NCBI GenBank assembly: GCA_007130605.1 | Contig: SLSF01000145.1 | Span: 1 to 35,489 of the forward strand | DNA: 35,489 nt | Source of the DNA: Gemmatimonadota bacterium | Lineage (GTDB): Bacteria; Gemmatimonadota; Gemmatimonadetes; Longimicrobiales; Gaopeijiaceae | Direction of reading: 5' to 3' | Shown: positions 8,070 to 16,620 of the stretch, piece by piece | Layout: the number at the start of each line of letters is the position of its first letter | Position numbering within the stretch: the first letter of the stretch is position 1 | Made by a program: the position numbers and the translations under genes | Notes under the pieces: model-generated | What the model was told of the DNA's origin: nothing | What the model saw: the letters and a program-made list of their open reading frames with translations, nothing else | The model's database searches: none

Positions 8070-9077
8070 GTGCCGTCAACCGCACCCTTTCCCCGTAGGG
8101 CGCGATCCAGAATCCGTTCGGCTCCGGCCGTCCTGATCCTGCTGCTCACCTTCGTCGCGCTTCCCGCATGCGGGTCCGACGGAGAGGAGATGAGCGGGTG
8201 GTCCCCCGAACCCCGTCCCGCCACCCAGGACCGCCCGGTCCTGGCGTCGTCCGACGAGTTCGAGGTGGATCGCGGCGCCACCCTCGCCCAGGTCCGCCAG
8301 GAGGGCGTGGGAGAACTGACGGTGGTCTTCATGGCTTCCGACGGGTGGGCCTACTTCGATGACGAGGGCCACCTCACCGGCGCCTCCGTCGAGATCCTCC
8401 AGGACTTCTTCCGATGGGTCGAATCCACCGAGGACGTCTCCCTCGACGTCACCTGGTCCGAGGATGAGGACTGGATGCGCTTCTACCGCCGGGTCCGTGA
8501 TGCCCAGGGCGGGGTGTTCGGGGCCGGAAATGTCACCATCACCGAGGCCCGCCAGGCCGAGGTGGACTTCTCTCCGCCCTATCTGAGCAATGTGGCGGTG
8601 CTCATCACGCATGAGTCGGTACCTGAACTCGCCTCCTTCGATGAAGCAGCCGAGACCTTCCGGGGCTTCGCAGCCCATCCCTATCGCGGGACCCTGCATG
8701 AGGAACGGGTGAACCGCCTCCGCGAACGCCGGATCCCCGGACTGCGGGTCCTCCCCCTCGGCTCCAACGACGAGATCCTGGAAGCGGTGGCAGGCGAGCC
8801 GGACCGCCTGGCCTGGATCGATGCCCACGCCTTCTGGCGAGGCCTCGTCGAGGGACTGCCTCTGCGCCGGCACCCCATCGGAGATGACAGCTCCGAGAAC
8901 TTCGGCTTCATCCTCCCCCACGACTCCGACTGGACGCCCCTCATGGAGGCCTTCTTCGAGGAGGGGCCGGGCTATCGGAATTCCGAACGGTACCGCGAAA
9001 TCCTCCACGCCCACCTGGGCGCCGGACTGACCGAGCTTCTGGGAGAGGGGGAGCTGCGCGAGGAAATCCTCCGCTGA
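8070..9077 (+). CDS. Orphan solute-binding lipoprotein (family 3, PBP2-like)
   Basis: About 335 residues. A lipoprotein signal with hydrophobic core (VLILLLTFVALPAC) places the lipidated Cys at residue 34. The mature part resembles extracellular solute-binding proteins of family 3: LTVVFMASDGWAYFDDEGHLTGASVEILQDFFRW at the N-lobe, then GNVTITEARQAEVDFSPPYL, the usual TITxxRxxxVDFSxPY signature, and a C-lobe ending ENFGFILPHDSDW. The ligand would be an amino acid or a similar small molecule. The start is GTG 8070, because AGGAG lies 7 nt upstream; the frame is open to 8001. No permease or ATPase gene is adjacent, so it could act as a sensor or serve a distant transporter. Confidence 0.75.
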   Translation: MPSTAPFPRRARSRIRSAPAVLILLLTFVALPACGSDGEEMSGWSPEPRPATQDRPVLASSDEFEVDRGATLAQVRQEGVGELTVVFMASDGWAYFDDEGHLTGASVEILQDFFRWVESTEDVSLDVTWSEDEDWMRFYRRVRDAQGGVFGAGNVTITEARQAEVDFSPPYLSNVAVLITHESVPELASFDEAAETFRGFAAHPYRGTLHEERVNRLRERRIPGLRVLPLGSNDEILEAVAGEPDRLAWIDAHAFWRGLVEGLPLRRHPIGDDSSENFGFILPHDSDWTPLMEAFFEEGPGYRNSERYREILHAHLGAGLTELLGEGELREEILR

Positions 9078-9238
9078 TCCGGACCACCCCCCGGGAGGGA
9101 TGAGCTGCCGGGAAGACGGAGGGAGCTCCGGCGAGCGGGCCGGGACGCTGCCTTGCCGGAGCCACGCCGGCGGGACATCTTCGCTCCCGTGGGGCGCCGA
9201 TCGGGGGCCCTGCACCTGACCTCCACCCGGATGCTTCG

Positions 9239-10489
9239 ATGGCCCGCTTCCCATCCCTGCGACACCCCTCCGTCACACCGGTCCTCGCTGGAGCCGCGCT
9301 CCTGCTCCTGGGGACCTTCCCCCTCTCGGCACAGGACTACTTCCCTCCCAGAGGGGCGTGGGAGGTCCGGACGCCGGCCGAGGTGGGAATGTCGGCCGAG
9401 CTCCTCGAGGAAGCCATCGACTTCGCCCGCGAGGCCGAGAGCACGGCGCCCCGTGACCTGGCCCTGGCCCATCAGCGCTCCTTCGCCCGGGAGCCCTTCG
9501 GCGAGCAGGTGGGTCCCTTCAAGGAGCGGGGAGACCTCACCGGTATGGTCATCCGGAATGGCTACATCGTCGCCGAATGGGGTGAGCCGTACCGGGTCGA
9601 CAACACCTTCAGCGTGACCAAGTCCTTCGTCTCCACCACGGTGGGCCTCGCCTGGGATCGGGGGCTGATCCCCGACCTCTTCGAACCGGTGCGGGCGCGG
9701 ATGGGTCCCGTGATGGTCCAGAACCCCGAGTGCGTCGCCCCCCGGGCGCCCGCCGGGGAATTCCCGCAGGTGGCCGCTCCCTTCGAGCCCTTCGCCAGCG
9801 AGCACAATGCCCGGATCCGGTGGGACGACCTCCTCCGACAGACCTCCGACTGGGAGGGGATGCTCTGGTGCAAGCCCGACTGGGGCGATCGCCCCTCCCA
9901 GGATCCCGACGAGTGGCTCACACGGGAGCGTCACACCCCGGGGACGGTGTACGAGTACAACGACACCCGGGTGAATCTCCTGGCCCTCGCCTCGCTGAAC
10001 ATCTGGCGCACCCCCCTCCCACAGGTCCTCCGGGAGCATGTGATGGACCCCATCGGCGCCTCGCCCACCTGGCGGTGGACCGGGTACGAGAACTCCTGGG
10101 TCCTCATGGATGGCCAGTGGGTGGAGTCGGTGAGTGGCGGGGCCCACTGGGGCGGAGGGATGTTCATCAACGCCCACGACATGGCCCGCTTCGGTCTCCT
10201 CCACCTCCGTGACGGTGTCTGGGATGGGGAGCGGATCCTCTCGGAGGAGTGGCTCGAGCTGGCCCGGACTCCGGGAGTGAACCCCGGCTACGGCTTCATG
10301 AACTACTTCCTGAACCAGGATGGCCGGGGATGGTCACAGGCCTCCGAGGGCTCCCACTACCATGCAGGTGCGGGGTCCAACATCATCTATGTGGACCCGG
10401 AGGCGGACCTGGTGGTGGTGATCCGGTGGATCCGGAATGGAGCGCTGAACGACTTCATCGGGATGGTGCTGGCGGCCATCGAGGAGTGA
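9239..10489 (+). CDS. Secreted serine hydrolase, beta-lactamase/class C family
   Basis: A 416-residue protein with a Sec signal peptide (cleavage near LSAQ-D, residue 32). The nucleophile motif SxxK is S125-V-T-K128 in FSVTKSFVSTTVG, the second motif is in YEYNDTRVN (Y240), and HYHAGAG near the C-terminus stands for the K/H-T/S-G motif. GGAHWGGGMFINAHDMARFG is typical of the family. It probably hydrolyses an ester, amide or peptide bond outside the cytoplasm; the name does not imply antibiotic resistance. The ribosome site is weak. A candidate promoter is TTGCCG-N17-CATCTT at 9153-9181. It converges on the next gene, with only 10 bp between stop codons. Confidence 0.85.
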   Translation: MARFPSLRHPSVTPVLAGAALLLLGTFPLSAQDYFPPRGAWEVRTPAEVGMSAELLEEAIDFAREAESTAPRDLALAHQRSFAREPFGEQVGPFKERGDLTGMVIRNGYIVAEWGEPYRVDNTFSVTKSFVSTTVGLAWDRGLIPDLFEPVRARMGPVMVQNPECVAPRAPAGEFPQVAAPFEPFASEHNARIRWDDLLRQTSDWEGMLWCKPDWGDRPSQDPDEWLTRERHTPGTVYEYNDTRVNLLALASLNIWRTPLPQVLREHVMDPIGASPTWRWTGYENSWVLMDGQWVESVSGGAHWGGGMFINAHDMARFGLLHLRDGVWDGERILSEEWLELARTPGVNPGYGFMNYFLNQDGRGWSQASEGSHYHAGAGSNIIYVDPEADLVVVIRWIRNGALNDFIGMVLAAIEE

Positions 10490-10499
10490 GGGCCGAGCC

Positions 10500-11411
10500 T
10501 CAGGGTGTCGTCGCCCCCCGGTTCCAGTCCCCCCACAGCCAGGCGTTGACAAGGCCGCAGAAGGGGACGTGCTCTCCGCCGTCCGCTCCGGTGTCGCCTC
10601 CGTCCTCGTCGTCCCACTGACTCTCCGGCGGACTGGTATCGAGCACGAATTGATGCAGCTCCTCGGGGACCTCCTCGAAATCCCGGTAGATCTCGAGCGC
10701 ACCGATGTTGCCGCGGCGGTAGTGGTAGTCCAGGTCACCTGCGGAGGAGGGCCACTGGTTTACCAGGAGGATGAGGCAGCGAGATCCTCGGACCGACTGG
10801 ATGATGGCTTCACCCCGGGGGCCAACGCCCGCCTGAAGCCCCTCCACTCGGTTCTCCAGGGCATGAGCCAGGTGGAGCTCGTCGGCGTTCTCCAGGGTGG
10901 CACCGGCGACGAAGGCACCCTTCCCCAGGAGCTGGCGCTGGAGTACCCGTTCCCGGGGTGGCGGGATGTACGACCAGTGGCGCCGCATCTGCACCTGGAT
11001 GGTGTCCAGAAGCATGGGATCGGGCTGGAGAGCGAGATCCGAGACGGTGACGGTGCCCCCGGGGCGCAGGGCGAAGGGCTCACTCAGGGCGGAGCCGTAC
11101 CCCATCGCCGCGCTTTCCACCATCGCCGAGTCCGGAAGCTCGGCGGGATCAGTGGTGAGGGCGATCCGATAGACGCCCTCCCGGTCGCTCGTCGAAGAAC
11201 CGAGGATCTCGCGGCCGTCGAGGGTCACGAGACGAACGGCTACATCCTGCATGGGTTCGCCACTCCGGCCCTCCACCACCCGTCCATCCACGACGGTGAT
11301 CTCCTGCGCACCCAGCGCGCCCACCGAGACGAGGGTGACGAGGGCCAGAGCGGCCCCCGCAAGGATCCAGGGCAGGGAAGAGCCGGGTCTCCGGATCGTC
11401 AAGTCCGACAT
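10500..11411 (-). CDS. Carboxypeptidase-regulatory-like and TonB plug-like protein, no barrel
   Basis: A 303-residue exported protein with a long N-terminal signal (ILAGAALALVTLVSVGALGAQ, cleavage near residue 36). Residues ~38-125 look like a CarboxypepD_reg-like beta-sandwich (VDGRVVEGRSGEPMQDVAVRL, then STSDREGVYRIAL). Residues ~170-255 resemble the plug of TonB-dependent receptors (IIQSVRGSRCLILLVNQWP, GNIGALEIYRDFEEVP). There is no room for an outer-membrane beta-barrel. Start ATG 11411 was chosen because AAGGTGG lies just upstream; the frame opens at 11465. Standalone proteins of this type are known in Bacteroidota- and Gemmatimonadota-like genomes, with no defined role. Confidence 0.7.
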   Translation of the reverse strand: MSDLTIRRPGSSLPWILAGAALALVTLVSVGALGAQEITVVDGRVVEGRSGEPMQDVAVRLVTLDGREILGSSTSDREGVYRIALTTDPAELPDSAMVESAAMGYGSALSEPFALRPGGTVTVSDLALQPDPMLLDTIQVQMRRHWSYIPPPRERVLQRQLLGKGAFVAGATLENADELHLAHALENRVEGLQAGVGPRGEAIIQSVRGSRCLILLVNQWPSSAGDLDYHYRRGNIGALEIYRDFEEVPEELHQFVLDTSPPESQWDDEDGGDTGADGGEHVPFCGLVNAWLWGDWNRGATTP

Positions 11412-11480
11412 GGTCCACCTTTTCGACAGGGCAATGTTGAGCCCCCCACCCCTCCAACCGAACACCTTCCACCTCGATCT

Positions 11481-11521
11481 GTCAAATACGAAACCCCCGA
11501 CGCCCTGGAGGACGCCGGGGG
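11481..11521 (-). terminator. Intrinsic terminator of the M14 peptidase gene
   Basis: On the minus strand, a 12-bp stem (arms 11510-11521 and 11494-11505, two G-U pairs) with loop TCCA is followed by TTTCGTATTTG. It lies 24 bp past the stop codon of the upstream peptidase gene. The G-U pairs occur only in the minus-strand RNA, which fits this orientation. Confidence 0.8.
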
Positions 11522-11544
11522 CTCGGTCCCGCTCTACCGCAGTC

Positions 11545-13122
11545 TCAGTTGGGAAGCATCAGCGTCGAGAGGGGCGTCGGCTCCATGAGCTTGAGGATGG
11601 GGAAGAGGGGCGCATCGCCCTCGCCATCCTTGAAGGCCTGGACCTCGGGCTTCGGAAGCCACGCATCCATGTGGTTCCAGTAGACGACCCCGTCGGTGGA
11701 CTCGGGCTCCAGCATGTGCCCGATGACCCGGCCCTGCATCTGGCCCATGCGGACGATGTAGGTCCCCTCGGGAAGGGTGACTTCACGGGTCACCTCGTCC
11801 TCCACGTGCACCCGGGTGGATGCGGCGTGGTTGTAGGCCCGCTCGTAGGTGATGTCACCGATGGTATAGCCCTGCACGGTGACCTCGGTGTCGCGCTGCA
11901 GCCGCTCCACCGTGACCGCGTGGCGCTGGAGGAGTTCGATGGCACCCTCGGCATCGCGGGGGACCACGTACGCCCAGGGCCGTGCCCGGCTCAGGGTCGC
12001 CACCGGATCCATGATGATCTCGGCACCGGTGACCTCGATGATCTCGCGATCGTCACCCTGGCCCTGGCCGATGAGGTAGTCCACCGGGTCCGGGCTCGCC
12101 TCGTACTCGGTCTCGATGGCGATCTCGCCGGAGGGAGCCATCCCCATCTCCACCGTCTCCACCCGGGCGTTGCGCACCGTCTCCATCAGGATGTCGGCGT
12201 TGTCCCGGGACCACTCCACCACCGCCTCGTAGGCCAGGACCCCACTCAGGACCCCGTCTTCCATCGACTGGCCCCCGGGCGACTCGAAGAGGATCCCCAC
12301 CGTGTTGGCGAAGCCCCCGTAGTTTCGTCCGATCCGGGGGTCGGTACCCCCGACGTACCAGGCGTCTTCGTCCCCCCGGGCGTAGTACCAGGAGAGGTAG
12401 TCCGCCGCCTCGAGCTTCTCGTCGATGGCGGGGAAGATCGAGGTGTTGCAGAGCTCGGTGATCCGCCGGTCCGGTGCCGCGTGGGTGGGGCACTGGTAAT
12501 TGATGTTGTACGGGAAGGACCCACCATTGTGGCCATCGATGTAGAGATGGGGCGCCCACCGGAGAATCACATTCTGCACATAGCCCTGGATCTCGGGCTG
12601 CTCCAGCTTCATGTAGTCCCGGTTCAGGTCGAGACGCCAGAGGTTGCCCCGCACCGGGCCGTCGGGAGCGGAGAAGCCATCCGGATTGATCTGGGGAACC
12701 ACCACCAGGGTGAGCTCGTCGAGGATGTCATTCATGGGGGTCCCGGGGGTAGCCAGGTCCCGCATCATGATGAGGACCGACTCCCGGAGGGTCCGCTCGG
12801 GCCCGTGGACGCCGGCCGCCAGGACCAGCACCGGCCGATCGAGCGCCCACGCCTCCCAGGGCTGGGTGACCGCCGGACGGGAGAAGACGGCGTAGGGGAG
12901 CTTCCGCCCCTGGTGGGTCTCCCCGTAGAAGCCCATGCGCATTTCGGTGCTCAGCGCCTGAAGCTCGGTCAGGTACGACATCATGTTGTCGTAGGTGGTG
13001 AATTCGGTGAATCCCGACTCCTCGGTCTGGGTCCGGAGGTCCTGCTGGGCCTCCACGGCCATCGAGGCCCCCACCACCAGGAATAGGGCCAGAAACACGC
13101 CCCGCATCGTCCGATCAATCAT
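11545..13122 (-). CDS. Secreted M14-family zinc carboxypeptidase
   Basis: A 525-residue protein with a signal peptide (VFLALFLVVGASMAVEAQ, cleavage near residue 26). The zinc site HxxE is H106-G-P-E109 in GVHGPERTLRES, the third ligand is H198 in YIDGHNGG, the substrate-carboxylate region is NPDGF...LDLNRDY, and the catalytic Glu is E280 in ILFESPGG. All key residues of an active M14 enzyme are present. The C-terminal ~220 residues form an extra domain that I do not recognise. GGAG lies 6 nt before the ATG. It has its own terminator downstream, so it appears to be a separate unit. It probably trims peptides in the periplasm or outside the cell. Confidence 0.9.
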   Translation of the reverse strand: MIDRTMRGVFLALFLVVGASMAVEAQQDLRTQTEESGFTEFTTYDNMMSYLTELQALSTEMRMGFYGETHQGRKLPYAVFSRPAVTQPWEAWALDRPVLVLAAGVHGPERTLRESVLIMMRDLATPGTPMNDILDELTLVVVPQINPDGFSAPDGPVRGNLWRLDLNRDYMKLEQPEIQGYVQNVILRWAPHLYIDGHNGGSFPYNINYQCPTHAAPDRRITELCNTSIFPAIDEKLEAADYLSWYYARGDEDAWYVGGTDPRIGRNYGGFANTVGILFESPGGQSMEDGVLSGVLAYEAVVEWSRDNADILMETVRNARVETVEMGMAPSGEIAIETEYEASPDPVDYLIGQGQGDDREIIEVTGAEIIMDPVATLSRARPWAYVVPRDAEGAIELLQRHAVTVERLQRDTEVTVQGYTIGDITYERAYNHAASTRVHVEDEVTREVTLPEGTYIVRMGQMQGRVIGHMLEPESTDGVVYWNHMDAWLPKPEVQAFKDGEGDAPLFPILKLMEPTPLSTLMLPN

Positions 13123-13151
13123 GCTCCACTCCGTCTTGCTTGAACAGTGAT

Positions 13152-13182
13152 GGCGGGTGGAGGCAGATCACCCCCACCCGCC
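13152..13182 (-). terminator. Hairpin terminator after the large metalloprotease
   Basis: The arms GGCGGGTGGAGG (13152-13163) and CCCCCACCCGCC (13171-13182) pair over 12 bp. The single mismatch on the plus strand becomes a G-U pair in minus-strand RNA. It starts 8 bp beyond the stop of the minus-strand metalloprotease gene. The T-run is poor, so termination strength is uncertain. Confidence 0.6.
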
Positions 13183-13189
13183 TCCGTCA

Positions 13190-15571
13190 TCAGTCGTTTC
13201 CGAGGATCCGGTCGATCTCCACCGCCACATCTTCGAGGTGGAGCTGGGTCATCCGGTCCGAACTCCGGGACGCCGCCTGCGAAACCGCGGTGGCCAGGTC
13301 CCGCATTTCGGCGCGTACCACCGGACGGGCATCCGATCCCCCCGGAGACTCCTCGGGGTTCAGGTAGCCATCCATCGTCTCCAGGTAGACCCGCTGGAGA
13401 TTCCTCCGGTAGACCCCGATGGAGGGGCTGCTCGCCGCGAGTTCACCCCAGATCCCTGATCGCAGGTCGTCCATGAGGTCGGCAACGGTGTAGCTCTCGG
13501 ATCCGTTGGCCATCGCCTCGTACTCGACGAGCCGGTTCAGCCGCTGCGGTGCCATGAGGACCCGCAGGGTGTTGCCCTGCTGGGTTCCGAAGCGGCTCAC
13601 CACCCCTTCGGCCTCGATGCGCCGGAGAATCTCCTGGTCCAGGAACATCTCGGGTACCTGGAAGGCGTTCTCGGCCAGGTACTCGAGTGCGGCCACCTGC
13701 TCCGCCCGGCTCACCGGCTCGAAGCGCTCACCCGTGCCGTACTTGTGCTGGGTGTACGCTCCACCCACCAGCGCCGCCACATGGGAATTGTACCGCCCCC
13801 ACTGGCCCACCACGTTGTTGTACAGTTCCTGGAGCGTCGAGTAGTCCTGCCCCGGCGCCTCCGCCACATCCAGGAGCGACGCCATGACCCGCTCCAGATT
13901 GCGCATCCCCAGGGTCGACGACTGCACCGCGTCGGCATTCCCCACCGCCTCGGTCACCGCCTGGGGGTCGTTGGGCGCCCCCGGGGTGGTGAAGCGGAAC
14001 CAGGGGATGGTGTCCTGCATGCGGGACCACTGGTCCAGGGTCTCCCACTCCTCGTCGGGGGTGGTGGCTCCCGGAATCGGCTTGTGCCCCCACATGACCG
14101 CATACCGGTCGTATGGACCGACCCGCGGAATGAGGAGCTCCGGCGGGATGTTGTCCTCCGGCTGCGCCACGTAGTTGAAGCGCGAGTAGTCCATGAGAGT
14201 CGCCACATGGCCCCCCATCCGCTCCAGGAATTCGGCGGATCGGAGGGAGTCGGCCGGGTACATGGCCGACGCCTTGAAGTTGTGCGGGAAGCCGATGGCG
14301 TGTCCCACCTCGTGGGCCACCACGTACTCCACCAGTTCCCCCATGAGGGAGTCGGGGAGGGGAAGGCTCTGCGCCCGCTCGTCCAGGGGGGAGACCTGCA
14401 CGAAGTACCAGTTCCGGAGGAGGTTCATGACGTTGTGGTACATGTTGACCTCCGCCTTCAGGATCTCTCCAGTGCGGGGGTCGCCGGTGCTTCCACCGGT
14501 GGCGTTGGCCACCGTGGAAGCCCTCCAGTAGATCATGGAGTTCCGGGCGTCATGGCGGGACCAGGTGGGATCCTCCTCCGGCGTGGGAGCGAGCCGGGGG
14601 ACGATGGCGTTTGTGAAGCCGGCCTCCTCATACGCCTCCTGCCACTGGTAGACCCCCGCCTCCACGTACGGGATCAGCCACTCCGGGGTCGCCCGGTCGA
14701 TCCAGAAGACGATGGGCTGCACCGGGTCGGAGAGCTCTGCATTGGGGTCCTCCTTCTCGAGGCGGAAGCGCCGGATGAAGCGACGCTGCTCCGAGCGGTG
14801 CTCCGGCCGGGAGAAGTCGTAGTGGGCCATGGACTGGATCCCCACGCGGGAATCGTGGAGCCGGGGCATCATGGGCTCCTCGGGGAGCTTCAGCATGCTC
14901 CAGTTGATCCGGACGGTGGACGCCGGGGTCCCGGAGGGCACATTGGCTCCCGTCTGGGTGGCCAGGATGTCGATATTGGTGGGGAAGGTGCGAACCTCGT
15001 CCAGGAAGGTCCGGTCGCTCTGGAGCCCCGTCACCTGGACAAATTCGGGAATGTTCGTGGTGTAGAGGCGGGTCACCTCGATGACCGCGGCGGAATCGGC
15101 GCCCAGGGTCTCGATGTCGAAGGAGGCGATAATGCTACCCCGGGTCAGGGCGTGGACCGCCCTGTGGATCGCCGAATCGGGGTCGGCCACCATGGAGTGA
15201 TCCACCGTCCGGAGCTGGATCTGCTTTCCATGGCGCTCCCAGCGCACGGACCGGTTGCCTCTCGAGCCCCAGCCCCCCTCGTCCACGCGGGTCATGATGA
15301 TCATGTCCCGGTCCAGCTCGCTCACCGGGATCTCGAAGTAGAGCTTGTCGTCCACCTCATGGGTCAGGAAGAGCCCCTCCTGCGTCACCGCATCTTCGGT
15401 GATGACATCGGAGTAGTCGGGAAAATCATTGTCGTTCGCTTCGGTGCTCCGGGGCGCCTCGGCGGCCTGGGGCGCCGGCGCGGCCGCAGGGGCCTCCCTG
15501 GAGGTACAGGCGGGGGTCGCCAGGAGCATCACGGCTCCAAGGACCCAGAGGGCGGGGCGGGTCGTACGCAT
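13190..15571 (-). CDS. Large zinc-dependent metalloprotease lipoprotein (DUF5117/DUF4953-type)
   Basis: About 793 residues. The lipoprotein signal ends MLLATPAC with Cys22 lipidated. The metzincin-type site HExxHxxGxxH is H420-EVGHAIGFPH430, and VATLMDYSRFNY further on supplies the Met-turn. The layout, an N-terminal region with FLTHEVDDKLYFEIP and RVDEGGWGSRGNRSVRW, then the zinc domain with NVMNLLRNWYFVQ, fits the family annotated as zinc-dependent metalloprotease with DUF5117/DUF5118 domains, common in Bacteroidota and Gemmatimonadota. ATG 15571 has GAGG 6 nt upstream; ATG 15583 is an alternative. A weak promoter, TGGACG-N17-TACCTT, is visible about 50-90 bp upstream. The substrate is unknown. 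Confidence 0.88.
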   Translation of the reverse strand: MRTTRPALWVLGAVMLLATPACTSREAPAAAPAPQAAEAPRSTEANDNDFPDYSDVITEDAVTQEGLFLTHEVDDKLYFEIPVSELDRDMIIMTRVDEGGWGSRGNRSVRWERHGKQIQLRTVDHSMVADPDSAIHRAVHALTRGSIIASFDIETLGADSAAVIEVTRLYTTNIPEFVQVTGLQSDRTFLDEVRTFPTNIDILATQTGANVPSGTPASTVRINWSMLKLPEEPMMPRLHDSRVGIQSMAHYDFSRPEHRSEQRRFIRRFRLEKEDPNAELSDPVQPIVFWIDRATPEWLIPYVEAGVYQWQEAYEEAGFTNAIVPRLAPTPEEDPTWSRHDARNSMIYWRASTVANATGGSTGDPRTGEILKAEVNMYHNVMNLLRNWYFVQVSPLDERAQSLPLPDSLMGELVEYVVAHEVGHAIGFPHNFKASAMYPADSLRSAEFLERMGGHVATLMDYSRFNYVAQPEDNIPPELLIPRVGPYDRYAVMWGHKPIPGATTPDEEWETLDQWSRMQDTIPWFRFTTPGAPNDPQAVTEAVGNADAVQSSTLGMRNLERVMASLLDVAEAPGQDYSTLQELYNNVVGQWGRYNSHVAALVGGAYTQHKYGTGERFEPVSRAEQVAALEYLAENAFQVPEMFLDQEILRRIEAEGVVSRFGTQQGNTLRVLMAPQRLNRLVEYEAMANGSESYTVADLMDDLRSGIWGELAASSPSIGVYRRNLQRVYLETMDGYLNPEESPGGSDARPVVRAEMRDLATAVSQAASRSSDRMTQLHLEDVAVEIDRILGND

Positions 15572-15728
15572 GGTCTGCCTCATCTCGGATCGGCCCCGAA
15601 TCCCTCCGGAGCGGTTGTTGGGTAGACCGCCAAGGTAGGTGAAGCAGGAGTGCGCGTCCAGAAGGGTGTTCAACAATGGGAGAGGCCTCTGTCGAGAGAC
15701 CCGAACACGGTCCGAAACGATGTCGACG

Positions 15729-16520
15729 TCAGATGAGACCCCGGACCCACCCGCCATCGACGGGGATCGAGGTGCCGGTGATGTAGGAGGCGCGGTCCGA
15801 TGCCAGGAAGGCCACGAGAGCCGCGAACTCCTCCGGCTCCCCCAGGCGACCCATGGGAATCTCCGCCTCCCACGCCGCATAGGCTTCCTCGGGGGTCGTT
15901 CCCTTCGCCTCGGCATTCCGCCGGGCCAGCTCCCCCAGGCGCTCGGTCCGGGTGAATCCGGGGAGGACATTGTTCACCGTCACGCCCTCGCCGGCGACTT
16001 CATTGGCCAGGGTCCGGGCCATTCCCGTGACCGCGGCCCGGATGGAGTTCGAAAGCAGGAGCCCGTCCACCGGCTGCTTCACCGCCACCGACGTCACATT
16101 GATGATGCGCCCCCACCGGCGCTCCCGCATCGCCGGAAGAAGCTCCCGGGTCAGATTCACCACACTGTCCAGATTCTGCTCCACCGCACGGCGCCACACC
16201 TCCGGGCCATGAGCCTCGAAGGGCCCCGCCGGAGGCCCCCCCGTGTTGGTGACCAGGATGTCCACCCGTCCGAACCGCTCCCGGGCGCCCTCCACCACCT
16301 TCCGAACTCCCGCCGGATCGGTGAGATCGGTGGGGATCGCCTTCACCTCGGTCCCATGGGCGCTCCGGATCTCCCCTGCGGCCACCTGGAGGGCATCTGC
16401 TCCCCTCGCACAGAGGACGAGCTTTGCTCCCTCCCCGGCCAGCGTCTCTGCCGCCGCCCGTCCGAGACCCCGGCTCGACCCCCCGACCAGCGCGACCTTG
16501 CCCTCGATTCCCAGATCCAT
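15729..16520 (-). CDS. Atypical short-chain dehydrogenase/reductase (BKR-like, degenerate active site)
   Basis: A 263-residue Rossmann protein. The nucleotide motif is GGSSRGLG (residues 13-20) rather than TGxxxGxG, NNAG is replaced by NTGGPPAG (92-99), and catalytic YxxxK is replaced by S157xxxR161 in LLLSNSIRAAVTG; Ser144 in NVTSVA is kept. The end is GTSIPVDGGWVRGLI, a normal SDR C-terminus. This pattern matches the SDR subgroup described as beta-ketoacyl-ACP-reductase-like with an imperfect catalytic tetrad, so the substitutions are a family trait and not decay. The reaction is unknown. The start has GGGGAG upstream. It is transcribed away from the next SDR gene across a 100-bp spacer. 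Confidence 0.88.
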   Translation of the reverse strand: MDLGIEGKVALVGGSSRGLGRAAAETLAGEGAKLVLCARGADALQVAAGEIRSAHGTEVKAIPTDLTDPAGVRKVVEGARERFGRVDILVTNTGGPPAGPFEAHGPEVWRRAVEQNLDSVVNLTRELLPAMRERRWGRIINVTSVAVKQPVDGLLLSNSIRAAVTGMARTLANEVAGEGVTVNNVLPGFTRTERLGELARRNAEAKGTTPEEAYAAWEAEIPMGRLGEPEEFAALVAFLASDRASYITGTSIPVDGGWVRGLI

Positions 16521-16620
16521 TTTCTCACTCCCCTGTCTTTGGTGTTTTCGTACTCTGGGGAACCCCGACCCGGCCCGGAGGGTTCGAGACGCCTGCCCTT
16601 CCTCCATCCCGAAGCCCCAG

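Noticed and set aside
9239-10489. Antibiotic-resistance beta-lactamase
   Set aside because: The SxxK family is broad and the protein is closer to generic secreted serine hydrolases; no resistance-specific motif supports that name.
11251-13086. A 611-codon plus-strand frame opposite the M14 carboxypeptidase
   Set aside because: It is antisense to a gene with intact catalytic motifs and a signal peptide; composition is typical of a shadow frame.
13745-15625. A 626-codon plus-strand frame opposite the large metalloprotease
   Set aside because: The minus strand encodes the HExxHxxGxxH protease with a lipoprotein signal; this frame is low-complexity and has no motifs.
16571-16610. GGTTCGAGACGCC resembling a tRNA T-arm
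   Set aside because: No acceptor, D or anticodon arms can be folded around it; it lies in the short spacer between the divergent SDR genes.
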